From Thioclava nitratireducens (GTDB taxonomy: Bacteria > Pseudomonadota > Alphaproteobacteria > Rhodobacterales > Rhodobacteraceae): DNA of 64,000 nt. Shown one piece after another: positions 55,764 through 63,943 of this stretch. The stretch's first letter is position 1, and the number at the start of each line of letters is the position of its first letter. The DNA lies in the NCBI RefSeq assembly GCF_001940525.2, contig NZ_CP019437.1, positions 1,152,501 to 1,216,500 of the forward strand, written 5' to 3'. The translations under genes were made by a program, and so were the position numbers. The notes below the pieces were generated by a model. It was not told the DNA's origin and made no database searches. It saw only the letters and a program-made list of their open reading frames with translations.

Positions 55764-57701
55764 ATGAACGCAAAGGCTCTTTCCCGTCTATCGCTGCGCA
55801 CCCTCTGGGGCGTGTTTCTGATCTCGCTGCTGTTGCCCGGCCTCGCTGCGGCGCAAAGCTTCGATCTTCTGAAGCCCAAGGGAGGCAGCGGTCCGCTGTC
55901 GCCCGAAGCGGCGTTTCAGGTCGAGACCGAGTGGCAGGATGACGGGACGCTCGCCGTCTCGTTTGACATCGCGCCGGGCTATTACCTCTATCGCGATCAC
56001 CTGACGGTCAGCGCCGAGGGCGGCGATGCGCCGGTGATCGAGACGCAGCCGGGCGAAATGAAGGATGATCCGAATTTCGGCACGGTCGAGGTCTGGCATG
56101 ATCACACCGAGGCCGTGGTGAGCGACATCACCGGCCCCTTCACGCTGCACTGGCAGGGCTGCGAAGAAAAGGGGCTTTGCTACCCGCCGCAAAGCCGCGA
56201 GATCGTGCCGCCGGATGGGGCCGCGACTGCGTCTGCATCCGGCGCGGCGCAGTCGAACCAAGCCGCCGGGGTGCCCGATTATGCGCGGAGCGACGCGCCT
56301 GCCTCGTCTTCCGCGTCTGCGGCGTCCTCCGAGGCCGAAAGCCCTTCGCCGGCTGCATCCAATTCCGAAGAAAGCGGGAGCGAACTGAGCCTCTCTTCCG
56401 ATGACGGGCTCGTCGCAGGGATAGCGGCGAAAGGCGGCTGGGCGCTGGTGGTGGCCTCGTTCTTCGGCTTCGGTCTGCTTCTGGCCTTCACCCCTTGCGT
56501 TCTGCCAATGGTGCCGATCGTGGCCGGGATGCTCGGCGCGCAAGGAAAAGACCTGACGCCTGCGCGCGGGCTCGCACTGACCGGAACCTATGTGTTGGCG
56601 ATGGCGGTGGCCTTCGGGCTTCTGGGCATCGTGGCAGCGTGGTCTGGGCAGAACCTGCAATTCCTGATGCAGGCCCCTCCGACGGTGATCGCGCTCGCCC
56701 TGCTGTTTGCCGTCCTCGCGCTGTCCTCCTTCGGGTTGTTCGAGCTGCGCCTGCCGCAGGCGCTGACCAACAAGGTGAGCTCCGTGCAGGGGCGGCGCGG
56801 CACGCTTGCGGGGGCGGCGATCCTCGGCTTCACGTCGACGCTGATCGTCGGACCTTGCGTGACGGCCCCGCTGGCCGGGGCCTTCCTCTATATCGCGCAG
56901 ACGGGTGACGCCGGGCTCGGGGCCTCGGCGCTGTTTGCGCTGGGGTTGGGACAGGGCGTGTTGCTGATGGCAGTGGGGCTCTTCGGTTCGGCGATCCTGC
57001 CGCGCATGGGCGAATGGATGGTCGGCGTGAACCGCGCCTTCGGCTTCGTCTTCCTGGGCGTGGCGATCTGGCTGCTGAGCCGCGTCATCGCCGGTCCTGC
57101 GATCCTCGCGCTCTGGGCGCTGCTGCTGATCGGCGCAGGCGTGGCCCTGGGCGGTCGCGACCGGTTCGGACCGGAAAGCTCGGGCTTGCGCCGCACCGGG
57201 GGCGCGCTTGGCGTCGCGGCACTGCTGGCCGGTGCCATCGAGGGTATCGGTGCGGCAAGCGGGGCCAGCGATCCACTGCGGCCGCTTGCTCCCTTCGCAG
57301 CGAGCCAGACCGTCGCGGCTGCCTCGTCGGACGTGCTGACGGAGGATGACTTCACCCATGTCGAGACGCCCGAAGCGCTCGACGCCGCACTGGCCGCTGC
57401 GAAGGGCGCGCCGGTGATGCTGATCACGACCGCCGAATGGTGCACCGAATGCGCGACCATCGCGCGCGAGGTGATCCCCGACCCGCGGGTGCAGGCCGCA
57501 CTGCGCGACGTCACGCCCATCGCGGTCGATGTAACCAAAACCGGCGCGCCGCAGCAGGCGCTTCTGAAACGGTTGGGCGTGATCGGCCCGCCGACGCTGA
57601 TCTTCCTCAACCCAGATCACACGGAGGCGCAGGGCACCCGCCTGATCGGGGATGTCACCGCGCCGAAACTCACGACCTCGCTTTCGGAGATCGCTCAATG
57701 A
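55764..57701 (+). CDS. dsbD: Thiol:disulfide interchange protein DsbD
   Basis: A 645-residue membrane reductase with all three parts: signal peptide, N-terminal domain with C133 and C139 (GCEEKGLCYPP), a Ser/Ala-rich linker (about 155-215), an eight-helix membrane domain with C245 (TPCVLPMVPI) and C365 (GPCVTAPLAG), and a C-terminal thioredoxin domain with C560-x-x-C563 (WCTEC). It carries electrons from cytosolic thioredoxin to periplasmic thiols. The ATG at 55764 gives a standard signal peptide; no good ribosome site is visible. The stop overlaps the L,D-transpeptidase start (ATGA). Confidence 0.94.
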   Translation: MNAKALSRLSLRTLWGVFLISLLLPGLAAAQSFDLLKPKGGSGPLSPEAAFQVETEWQDDGTLAVSFDIAPGYYLYRDHLTVSAEGGDAPVIETQPGEMKDDPNFGTVEVWHDHTEAVVSDITGPFTLHWQGCEEKGLCYPPQSREIVPPDGAATASASGAAQSNQAAGVPDYARSDAPASSSASAASSEAESPSPAASNSEESGSELSLSSDDGLVAGIAAKGGWALVVASFFGFGLLLAFTPCVLPMVPIVAGMLGAQGKDLTPARGLALTGTYVLAMAVAFGLLGIVAAWSGQNLQFLMQAPPTVIALALLFAVLALSSFGLFELRLPQALTNKVSSVQGRRGTLAGAAILGFTSTLIVGPCVTAPLAGAFLYIAQTGDAGLGASALFALGLGQGVLLMAVGLFGSAILPRMGEWMVGVNRAFGFVFLGVAIWLLSRVIAGPAILALWALLLIGAGVALGGRDRFGPESSGLRRTGGALGVAALLAGAIEGIGAASGASDPLRPLAPFAASQTVAAASSDVLTEDDFTHVETPEALDAALAAAKGAPVMLITTAEWCTECATIAREVIPDPRVQAALRDVTPIAVDVTKTGAPQQALLKRLGVIGPPTLIFLNPDHTEAQGTRLIGDVTAPKLTTSLSEIAQ

Positions 57702-58450
57702 CCCTCACCCGCCTCGTCCCCTTTGCCCTGATCGCACTCGCGGCCTGTGCACCCGAGCCGCCTGCCTCTAACCCACAGCCCGCGCCGCAAGCGCCGCAGC
57801 TCAGCGCACGCGTAAAAGCGATCTACAGCGCGATGGAGGACGACGGGCGCACGATCCCCGCGGTGAAGCCCGAGTATCTGAGCGAGGAGAAAGCGCGGCA
57901 GGAAGTCGATTACTGGACCGACGAGCCGCCCGGCACCATCGTGGTCGACCCTTGGGCGCGCAAGCTCTACCTCGTGCAGAAGAATAACCGCGCGCTACGC
58001 TACACCGTCGCGGTGGGCGAGGACGGGCGCGGCTTTTCCGGCAAGGGACGCATCCCGTATCAGCGGGACTGGCCAAGCTGGACGCCGACGCAGAGCATGA
58101 TCAAGGAGGATCCCGAGCTTTACGGACCGGTCAAGGATGGGCTCGAAGGCGGGTTGGATAATCCCTTGGGCGCGCGGGCGCTTTATATCCACCGCGGGAA
58201 CAAGGATACGCTCTACCGCATTCATGGAACGATGGATGACAGTTCCATCGGCAAGGCGACCTCGGCGGGCTGCATACGGCTGTTCAATCAGGACATCATC
58301 GACCTCGCCGACCGCGTCCGCTCTGGCACGCATGTCGTCGTGCTGACCCGTGCCGAGAGCGGCAAGGGCACGGTGCCGCCGGGCCAGCCGCTGCCGCCCG
58401 TTCCCTACTCACCCGAAGATTTCCCCCAGACCACAGGAGACAATACATGA
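57698..58450 (+). CDS. L,D-transpeptidase lipoprotein (ErfK/YbiS/YcfS/YnhG family)
   Basis: A 250-residue lipoprotein (lipobox ALAAC, Cys 17). The YkuD domain (about 70-230) ends in HGTMDDSSIGKATSAGCIRLF, where C192 is the catalytic Cys and the upstream His completes the site. Such enzymes form 3-3 cross-links or attach proteins to peptidoglycan, and their Cys must stay reduced. Its place between dsbD and a DsbA-like gene, with ATGA overlaps on both sides, suggests redox control of this thiol. Confidence 0.9.
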   Translation: MTLTRLVPFALIALAACAPEPPASNPQPAPQAPQLSARVKAIYSAMEDDGRTIPAVKPEYLSEEKARQEVDYWTDEPPGTIVVDPWARKLYLVQKNNRALRYTVAVGEDGRGFSGKGRIPYQRDWPSWTPTQSMIKEDPELYGPVKDGLEGGLDNPLGARALYIHRGNKDTLYRIHGTMDDSSIGKATSAGCIRLFNQDIIDLADRVRSGTHVVVLTRAESGKGTVPPGQPLPPVPYSPEDFPQTTGDNT

Positions 58451-59061
58451 TCGATCGCCGGAATTTTCTCACCCTTGCCGGCGTCGCCGCAGGCTCCACG
58501 CTGATCCTGCCGACGGCGAGCCTTGCCGAGGTCGACATCTCGCCGGACGCGGTGTTCCACGATCCGGTCGCGCCCGCGATTGGCAACCCGGATGGCGATA
58601 TCACGCTGGTCGAGTATTTCGACTACCAGTGTCCCTACTGCAAATCGAACCACCCGGTGGTCGAGAAGGTGACCCGCGAAGACGGCAATTTGCGCGTCGT
58701 GATGAAGGACTGGCCGATCTTCGGCGCGCCCTCCGTCTATGCCTCGCAGCTGGTGCTCGGCGCGCAGAGCATGGGCAAATACAAGGAAGGGCTCGAGGCA
58801 CTGATGGCGACGGAAGGAAAGCTGTCGAACGATCTGATCGACAAGACACTCTCCGACGCCGGTGTCGATCCGGACAAGGCGATGGCGGGCTACAAGGCCA
58901 ACCGCAAGGAGATCGACGCGCTGCTGTCGCGTAACGATGCGCAGGCAGTCGCGATCGGGCTGCGCGGCACGCCCGCCTATATCGTCGGGCGCGACGTCTA
59001 TCCCGGCGCGGTCGATGCCGACACGCTGCGCAAGGCGATCAGCGACGTGCGCAAGGCCTGA
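58447..59061 (+). CDS. DsbA-family thioredoxin-fold protein
   Basis: A 204-residue exported protein. The signal peptide has a Tat-like start (DRRNFLTLAGVAAGS, cleaved after ASLA). The active site is C62-P-Y-C65 in DYQCPYCKSNHP, with the cis-Pro loop RGTPAYIVG, like DsbA/DsbG/BdbD oxidoreductases. ATG overlaps the transpeptidase stop. Third gene of the dsbD operon; could be kept reduced by DsbD (isomerase-like) or act as oxidase. A strong terminator follows. Confidence 0.9.
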   Translation: MIDRRNFLTLAGVAAGSTLILPTASLAEVDISPDAVFHDPVAPAIGNPDGDITLVEYFDYQCPYCKSNHPVVEKVTREDGNLRVVMKDWPIFGAPSVYASQLVLGAQSMGKYKEGLEALMATEGKLSNDLIDKTLSDAGVDPDKAMAGYKANRKEIDALLSRNDAQAVAIGLRGTPAYIVGRDVYPGAVDADTLRKAISDVRKA

Positions 59062-59083
59062 GCGGCGCGCTCTACTATGGCAA

Positions 59084-59120
59084 AAAGGCCCCGGGGAGGA
59101 TCATTCCCCGGGGCCTTTCT
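59084..59120. terminator. Bidirectional terminator after dsbA and the SYLF gene
   Basis: A 14-base perfect stem (59084-59097 with 59105-59118) and seven-base loop. Plus strand is followed by CTC after TTT; minus strand reads into TTTTTG. It serves both convergent transcripts. Confidence 0.88.
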
Positions 59121-59158
59121 CATCGCGGGCCTTCCCTCGGCGGGAAGGGCACCGGCGA

Positions 59159-59734
59159 TTAGCTGTTGTCGCCGTCTTTCCAGATGCGCAGGGTGCTGAT
59201 CTTCGCGCCGCCGTTCAGACCCGAGCTGTCGAAGACATAGACGCGCGGATTGCCGGAGGACGCGTTCGCGGTGGCATTGGCGTTTACCACGGTGATGCCT
59301 GCGCCGGCGCCGACATGCCATTCGCCGCCGCTCTGCACTTGCTTGACGGACTTTTTGGTCGGGAAGACGTAGATCTGGCTGGCCTGCTTGGCGCCGATCT
59401 GGAGACCGACCGAGGCTTTGCCGATGTCATAATAGCCTTGGATCTTGCCGTTCTGGACCATGGCACCCGAGCCACCCGAGCCGCCGACGCCGAGGTCGAT
59501 CGTGGTCACTTCGGGGAAGACGAGGACGGCAGCGGAGTCGGTGGCGACTTTCTTGCAGGAATCCTCGAGGCTGGCGCATTGCTTAAGCGCTGCGGCGACC
59601 TGCTGGTCCAGGTCGGGGCGCGGCTGGACGCCCTTCGCGTGGTCGATCGTGGATGCGGGCGTGGCGGCCATCGCCATAGTGCCCATGAGCGATGCGGCAA
59701 TACCAGCGGTCAGGGTGCGAATCTTGGATTGCAT
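59159..59734 (-). CDS. SYLF/YSC84-domain exported protein
   Basis: A 191-residue protein with a Sec signal peptide (cut after AMA), a conserved Cys pair (KQCASLEDSCKK) and the SYLF domain (about 60-190: AAVLVFPEVTTIDLGVGGSGGSGAM, GYYDIGKASVGLQIGAKQ, QIYVFPTKKSVKQV, GAGAGITVV). SYLF proteins bind phosphoinositides in eukaryotes; bacterial ones are periplasmic with unknown function, often stress-induced. AGGAGG six bases before the ATG. An exact EcfG-type promoter lies upstream. Confidence 0.9.
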   Translation of the reverse strand: MQSKIRTLTAGIAASLMGTMAMAATPASTIDHAKGVQPRPDLDQQVAAALKQCASLEDSCKKVATDSAAVLVFPEVTTIDLGVGGSGGSGAMVQNGKIQGYYDIGKASVGLQIGAKQASQIYVFPTKKSVKQVQSGGEWHVGAGAGITVVNANATANASSGNPRVYVFDSSGLNGGAKISTLRIWKDGDNS

Positions 59735-59765
59735 GAGATGCCTCCTTTTCAAATTACGGGAATGA

Positions 59766-59790
59766 AACGAGCCCGCACGGCCCACGTTCC
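59766..59790 (-). promoter_or_regulatory. EcfG-type general-stress promoter for the SYLF gene
   Basis: Minus strand GGAAC (59790-59786), 16 bases, CGTT (59769-59766), exact consensus, ending 31 bases before the start codon. Confidence 0.7.
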
Positions 59791-59892
59791 TTTTCGGATC
59801 ACTCACGTAATTCAGAAAAACGTGTCGGAACCGGAAGCGGACACGCTGAATTCGCGCGCGCGCGGGGAGGCGGCGCGGGAGGCTGAGTGCGG

Positions 59893-60939
59893 TCACGCCA
59901 TGAGGCTGTCCAGCACGGCCCCCATGATCGCCGACGTGTCGCGCCAGTCGGGCAGAGCCGTCCCCGCGGTTGCCGATGCCGCACCCATCCGGGCGCGCAG
60001 TTCGGCATCTCCGAGAAGCTGTCTTAGCGCCTCGGCGACGTCGAGGTGGGCATCCACCGGAACGAGAAAACCTGCGTCTGGCGGCACCGTGTCGGGCACG
60101 GCGCCGGTGCGACAGGTCACGATGGGCAGCCCGTGCAGCATGGCCTCGCCGAAGACCATCCCGTAGCCCTCGTAGCGGGTCGCCAGCGCGAAGATCGCGG
60201 CGTCGCGATAGGCCGCTTCGAGCGCGTCGCGTTCCATCCGTCCGGCAAGCTGTACCCGCGCAGCCAGTCCGAGCCGATCGATCTGCTGGGCGAGCGCGTC
60301 CGCCACGTCGGGATCGTGCACGCCGCCCACGATCTGTGCGCGCCAGTCCAGGTCTCCGATCTCCGCCAAGGCGTCGATCAGGACGTCATGGCCCTTGCGC
60401 GCGGCCAACAGCCCGACCGACAGGATCAAGGGCGGGGTCGGTTTCGCGCTCTCCAGCGACGGAGGACGGTCGAAGCCGGGCAGGGCGATGGAAATCTTCT
60501 CCGGAGCGACACCGAACTCCTTTTGCAGGATCGTGCTGGTATGCGGGCTCGGCACCACGACATGCGCGGCGCGGCGCAGGTTCTCTCTCTCGCGCCTCAG
60601 CAGATGACGCGCGCGGTCTTCGGCGAGGCCGGTCTCGAGGCCCAGCGGATGGTGCAGCATCGCCACCACGGGCGCCGCCATGTCATCGAGTACCTGCGTA
60701 TCGATCGAGCCGAATACCAGCCCGTCTAGGATCACCGGAACACTCCCGGGGATGGCGGTCAGCTGCGCGCGCGCGGCCTTGGTTTCCTCGGGTGTCGGAT
60801 CGGGAAAACCGGGCGGCAGTTCGAGATGCTCGACGTTGCGGCCCTCCGCCCGCAGCGCCTCGAGCAACTTACGCTCGTAGATGAACCCGCCGGATAGCTG
60901 GGCGATGTCTCCCGGAATGGCGAAAACGGCTGGCGTCAT
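59893..60939 (-). CDS. GT4-family glycosyltransferase
   Basis: A 348-residue GT-B enzyme. The C-terminal half shows ILSVGLLAARKGHDVLIDALAEI and ALATRYEGYGMVFGEAMLHGLPIVTCRTGAVPDTV, where the EGYGMVFGEA motif binds the sugar nucleotide. N-terminus GGFIYERKLLEALRAEG binds the acceptor. No signal peptide or membrane helix. ATG at 60939 is the first with family similarity. Stands alone between the SYLF gene and the LacI gene; the acceptor (glycolipid, polysaccharide or solute) is unknown. Confidence 0.88.
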   Translation of the reverse strand: MTPAVFAIPGDIAQLSGGFIYERKLLEALRAEGRNVEHLELPPGFPDPTPEETKAARAQLTAIPGSVPVILDGLVFGSIDTQVLDDMAAPVVAMLHHPLGLETGLAEDRARHLLRRERENLRRAAHVVVPSPHTSTILQKEFGVAPEKISIALPGFDRPPSLESAKPTPPLILSVGLLAARKGHDVLIDALAEIGDLDWRAQIVGGVHDPDVADALAQQIDRLGLAARVQLAGRMERDALEAAYRDAAIFALATRYEGYGMVFGEAMLHGLPIVTCRTGAVPDTVPPDAGFLVPVDAHLDVAEALRQLLGDAELRARMGAASATAGTALPDWRDTSAIMGAVLDSLMA

Positions 60940-61156
60940 TTGATCTCTCTCCCGATTCTGTTTGGCGCGCCGCTCGGCCCCGTCGCGGCGCGGCGCGTTC
61001 GGTCCCCTCGTCAGCCAGATAGGCCGCGACCCGCGCGAGGGCGAGGAGAACGGCCGAATGCCACAACAGTGCGTCATCCGGTGGCGAGCCAGTCAGCGCG
61101 AGCAGCCTGCCGATCCCGCACCCCGTTGCACCTCGCGTCTCGCGGCGGACTTACGC

Positions 61157-62179
61157 TCAGTGCCCCCGCGTGGAGCGACGCTGCACGATCTGGTAGCCGA
61201 GGTCGACGATCTTCTCCTGTGCCGCGGTACCAGACAGGGAGTCGAGGATCAGTTGCACGGCCCCTTCGCCCATTTCGCGCCGGAACGTGCGCACGGAGGA
61301 AATCGACGGCTCGGCGGCTGCCATCATCTCCATGTCGTTGAAGCCGCAGATGCCGAGATCGTCGGGGATGCGCAGGTTGCGGCGCTGCGCTTCGAACATC
61401 GCGCCGAGGGCGAGGTCGTCGTTGATGCAGAAAATCGCGTCGGTCTCGGGAGCAATATCCATAAGCTGTGCGAGCAGGTGGCTGCCCAGCGTCACCGAGG
61501 AGGCGCGGGTGGTCGTCTGGATACGCTTGCCTTCCTCGACGCCCTGCGCGCGCAACTCGTCGCGGAAGCCGTGGAGACGGCGCTGCGTGCGCGGGTCCAT
61601 CCGCGCGCCGAGGAAACCGGGACGGCGATAGCCCTGCGCGAACAGGTGCGCGGTGGCGGCGCGGGCGGCGTCGTAATGCGAAAAGCCGATCATCCGGTCA
61701 TAGGGGGCGTCGCCGGTCTCCATGATCTGCACCACCGGGCAGCCCGCCTCGCGCAACAGCGCCTGCGCGGCCTCGGTCTGGTCGATCCCGGTCACGATCA
61801 GTCCCGCCGGGCGCTGCCGCAGGAAGACCCGGATCAGGTTCTCTTCCGACAGCGGCGCATAGCGCGAATAGCCGAGCTGGACTGAGTGGTGCGTGCCTTC
61901 GACCGCGGAATAGATACCGTCCATCACATCGGCAAAGACGTTGTTCGACACCGAGGGCAGGATCACCCCGATGATGTCCGAGCGGGTCGAGGCGAGGGCG
62001 CGGGCCGCGGGGTCGGGAAGGTATCCGAGCGATTCGATGGCGGCGGCGATCTTGTCGCGCACTGCCTGCGAAACGACCTCGGGATTGCGCAGGGTACGCG
62101 AAACCGTGGCAACGCTTACACCGACATGATCGGCGACGTCGCGCATCGTAACTGATTTTGTTTCCTTGTTTTTATTCAT
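61157..62179 (-). CDS. gntR: LacI-family repressor of gluconate genes (GntR-like)
   Basis: A 340-residue regulator: DNA-binding domain VTMRDVADHVGVSVATVSRTLRNPEVVSQAVRDKI (about 10-45) with the hinge helix ARALASTRS, then a sugar-binding core (about 65-335). It is divergent from gluconokinase with a GntR-style operator between them, so it probably represses the gluconate genes until gluconate or a phosphorylated derivative binds. The symbol follows the E. coli gluconate repressor; orthology is inferred. Confidence 0.85.
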   Translation of the reverse strand: MNKNKETKSVTMRDVADHVGVSVATVSRTLRNPEVVSQAVRDKIAAAIESLGYLPDPAARALASTRSDIIGVILPSVSNNVFADVMDGIYSAVEGTHHSVQLGYSRYAPLSEENLIRVFLRQRPAGLIVTGIDQTEAAQALLREAGCPVVQIMETGDAPYDRMIGFSHYDAARAATAHLFAQGYRRPGFLGARMDPRTQRRLHGFRDELRAQGVEEGKRIQTTTRASSVTLGSHLLAQLMDIAPETDAIFCINDDLALGAMFEAQRRNLRIPDDLGICGFNDMEMMAAAEPSISSVRTFRREMGEGAVQLILDSLSGTAAQEKIVDLGYQIVQRRSTRGH

Positions 62180-62224
62180 TGATCCTCCCTGCGAGCGCGC
62201 CCCTGCTCAAAAGTGCGATTGACG

Positions 62225-62242
62225 AATGTAACCGCTTACATT
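62225..62242. promoter_or_regulatory. LacI/GntR-type operator
   Basis: AATGTAA-CCGC-TTACATT, perfect seven-base arms with a four-base centre. It closely resembles the E. coli GntR operator form ATGTTA-N4-TAACAT. Lies 45 bases before the gluconokinase start and 46 before the repressor start, so both could be controlled. Confidence 0.75.
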
Positions 62243-62286
62243 ACCCCTCAGTGCCCAAGAAACACCTGTGAACCCGGTAAGGCAAG

Positions 62287-62823
62287 ATGGCAAACAGCAG
62301 CAGCGCGAACGCGACACCGGTCCTAGTGATGGGCGTCTGCGGCACCGGCAAGACGACGGTGGCGCGGCTCGTGGCGCAGGCCGTGGGCGGCGTGTTCCTC
62401 GATGCTGACGATTTCCATCCGCCCGAGAATGTCGCGCATATGGCCGCCGGTCTGCCGCTCAACGACGAGATGCGCTGGGACTGGCTGGACCTCGTGGCGA
62501 AGGGCGTGATCGAGGCGGGGCGCGACGGCAAGACGGTCGCCTTCGCCTGTTCGGCGCTCAAGCGGTCCTATCGGGATCGCCTGCGCCAGAGTCTCGGCGT
62601 GATTCATCTCGCGCATCTCACCGGGCCGCACGACCTGATCGCAGCGCGAATGGCCGCGCGCGAAAATCACTACATGCCGATTGCGCTGCTCGACAGCCAA
62701 TTGGCCGATCTGGAATTGCCGGGGCCCGACGAGGCCCCGCAGACCTGCGATATCCGCGAAGCGCCCGAGGCGCTTTGTTCGCAGATATTGAACGCCTGGG
62801 GCCTCACGGCCTCGCAAGTTTGA
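62287..62823 (+). CDS. gntK: Gluconokinase
   Basis: A 178-residue kinase of the GntK/IdnK family. P-loop GVCGTGKTTVAR (about 17-28), DADDFHPPENVAHMAAGLPLNDEMRWDWL (substrate lid) and ACSALKRSYRDRLR are signatures. It phosphorylates gluconate to 6-phosphogluconate, which the gnd enzyme at 26982-28391 or the Entner-Doudoroff dehydratase would use. First gene of the gluconate operon, 24 bases before the TRAP binding protein. Confidence 0.94.
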   Translation: MANSSSANATPVLVMGVCGTGKTTVARLVAQAVGGVFLDADDFHPPENVAHMAAGLPLNDEMRWDWLDLVAKGVIEAGRDGKTVAFACSALKRSYRDRLRQSLGVIHLAHLTGPHDLIAARMAARENHYMPIALLDSQLADLELPGPDEAPQTCDIREAPEALCSQILNAWGLTASQV

Positions 62824-62847
62824 TTTCGTCTATTAAGGGAGGACACC

Positions 62848-63867
62848 ATGACGAAACCGATCCGTAAAATCGCCCTCGCGAGCGTCGCCGTTCTGGCGCT
62901 GGCCAGCGCTGCGAATGCCGAAACCCACAAGTACAAGTTCCAGAGCTCGGACCCGGCAGGCAATCCGAACTTCGAACTCCAGCAGAACTGGGCGAAGAAC
63001 CTCGCCGAGCGCACCGACAACCAGATCCAGGTCGAGATGATGCCCGTGGGCTCCGTCGTCGAGCATAACGAGACGCTGGACGCGACCGGCGCCGGCATCA
63101 TCGACGGCATCGTGACCGACATCTCCTACTTCGCGGGCAAGGACCCGGCCTTCTCGCTGCTGGGCAACCCGGTCGGCGCATGGTCGAGCACCGATCAGCT
63201 GCTGGACTTCATGAACAATGGCGGTGGCCAGAAGCTCGCGAACGATCTGTTCGAGCCCTATGACGTTCATTACATCGGCTCGACCACCACCGGTCTTGAA
63301 GCGCTCGTGTCGAAAGTGCCGCTCGACGGCGTGGCTGACCTGAAGGGCCTGAAGATGCGCGCGCCGGAAGGTCTCGTGCAGGACGTTTTCGCGGCGGCGG
63401 GTGCTGCTCCGGTGAACCTGCCGGGGTCCGAAGTCTACACCGCGCTCGACAAGGGCGTGATCGACGCGGCTGACTACACCGTGTTCTCGACCAACCAGGC
63501 GCAGGGCCTCAACGACATCGCGCCGAACCCGGTCTATCCGGGCTTCCACTCGATGCCGCTCGTCGGCGTCGCGATGAACAAGAAAGAGTGGGATGCGCTC
63601 TCGCCCGATCTGCAGAAAGCCTTCGAAGAGTCGGTTAAGGAATTCGCGGACAAGGAAGTTAGCGATCTCGCGGCTGCCGACAAGAAGGCCGTGGCCAAGG
63701 CCGAAGCAGGCGGCAAGATCCACGTCCACGACTGGTCGGATGAAGAGCGCGCCAAGTTCCGCCGCATCGCGATCACCCAGTGGGAAAAGGTCGCCAAGAA
63801 GTCGGAGAAGGCGCAGCACGTCTATGACGTCCTGACCGACTATCTGAAGAAGAACAACCTTCTCTGA
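62848..63867 (+). CDS. TRAP transporter substrate-binding protein (DctP family), probably for gluconate
   Basis: A 339-residue periplasmic binding protein: signal peptide cut after AANA, then HKYKFQSSDPAGNPNFELQQNWAKNLAERT and the DctP carboxylate-binding region (LKGLKMRAPEGLVQDVFAAAGAAPVNLPGSEVYTALDKGVIDAAD), with the conserved Arg in KMRAP that grips an acid group. GGGAGG lies before the ATG. Gluconate is inferred from the gluconokinase and repressor next to it. Terminator-like hairpin follows before the next gene. Confidence 0.9.
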   Translation: MTKPIRKIALASVAVLALASAANAETHKYKFQSSDPAGNPNFELQQNWAKNLAERTDNQIQVEMMPVGSVVEHNETLDATGAGIIDGIVTDISYFAGKDPAFSLLGNPVGAWSSTDQLLDFMNNGGGQKLANDLFEPYDVHYIGSTTTGLEALVSKVPLDGVADLKGLKMRAPEGLVQDVFAAAGAAPVNLPGSEVYTALDKGVIDAADYTVFSTNQAQGLNDIAPNPVYPGFHSMPLVGVAMNKKEWDALSPDLQKAFEESVKEFADKEVSDLAAADKKAVAKAEAGGKIHVHDWSDEERAKFRRIAITQWEKVAKKSEKAQHVYDVLTDYLKKNNLL

Positions 63868-63883
63868 TCTGATACACTAACGG

Positions 63884-63914
63884 TGCGGGGCTGCCATTGC
63901 GGCCCCGCATTTTT
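63884..63914 (+). terminator. Intrinsic terminator or attenuator between TRAP binding protein and next gene
   Basis: TGCGGGGC and GCCCCGCA flank a ten-base loop, followed by TTTTT. It probably reduces read-through so that the binding protein is made in excess over the membrane subunits. Confidence 0.8.
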
Positions 63915-63943
63915 CCAGTTTCCTGACAGCAGCGGTTTTTGCA

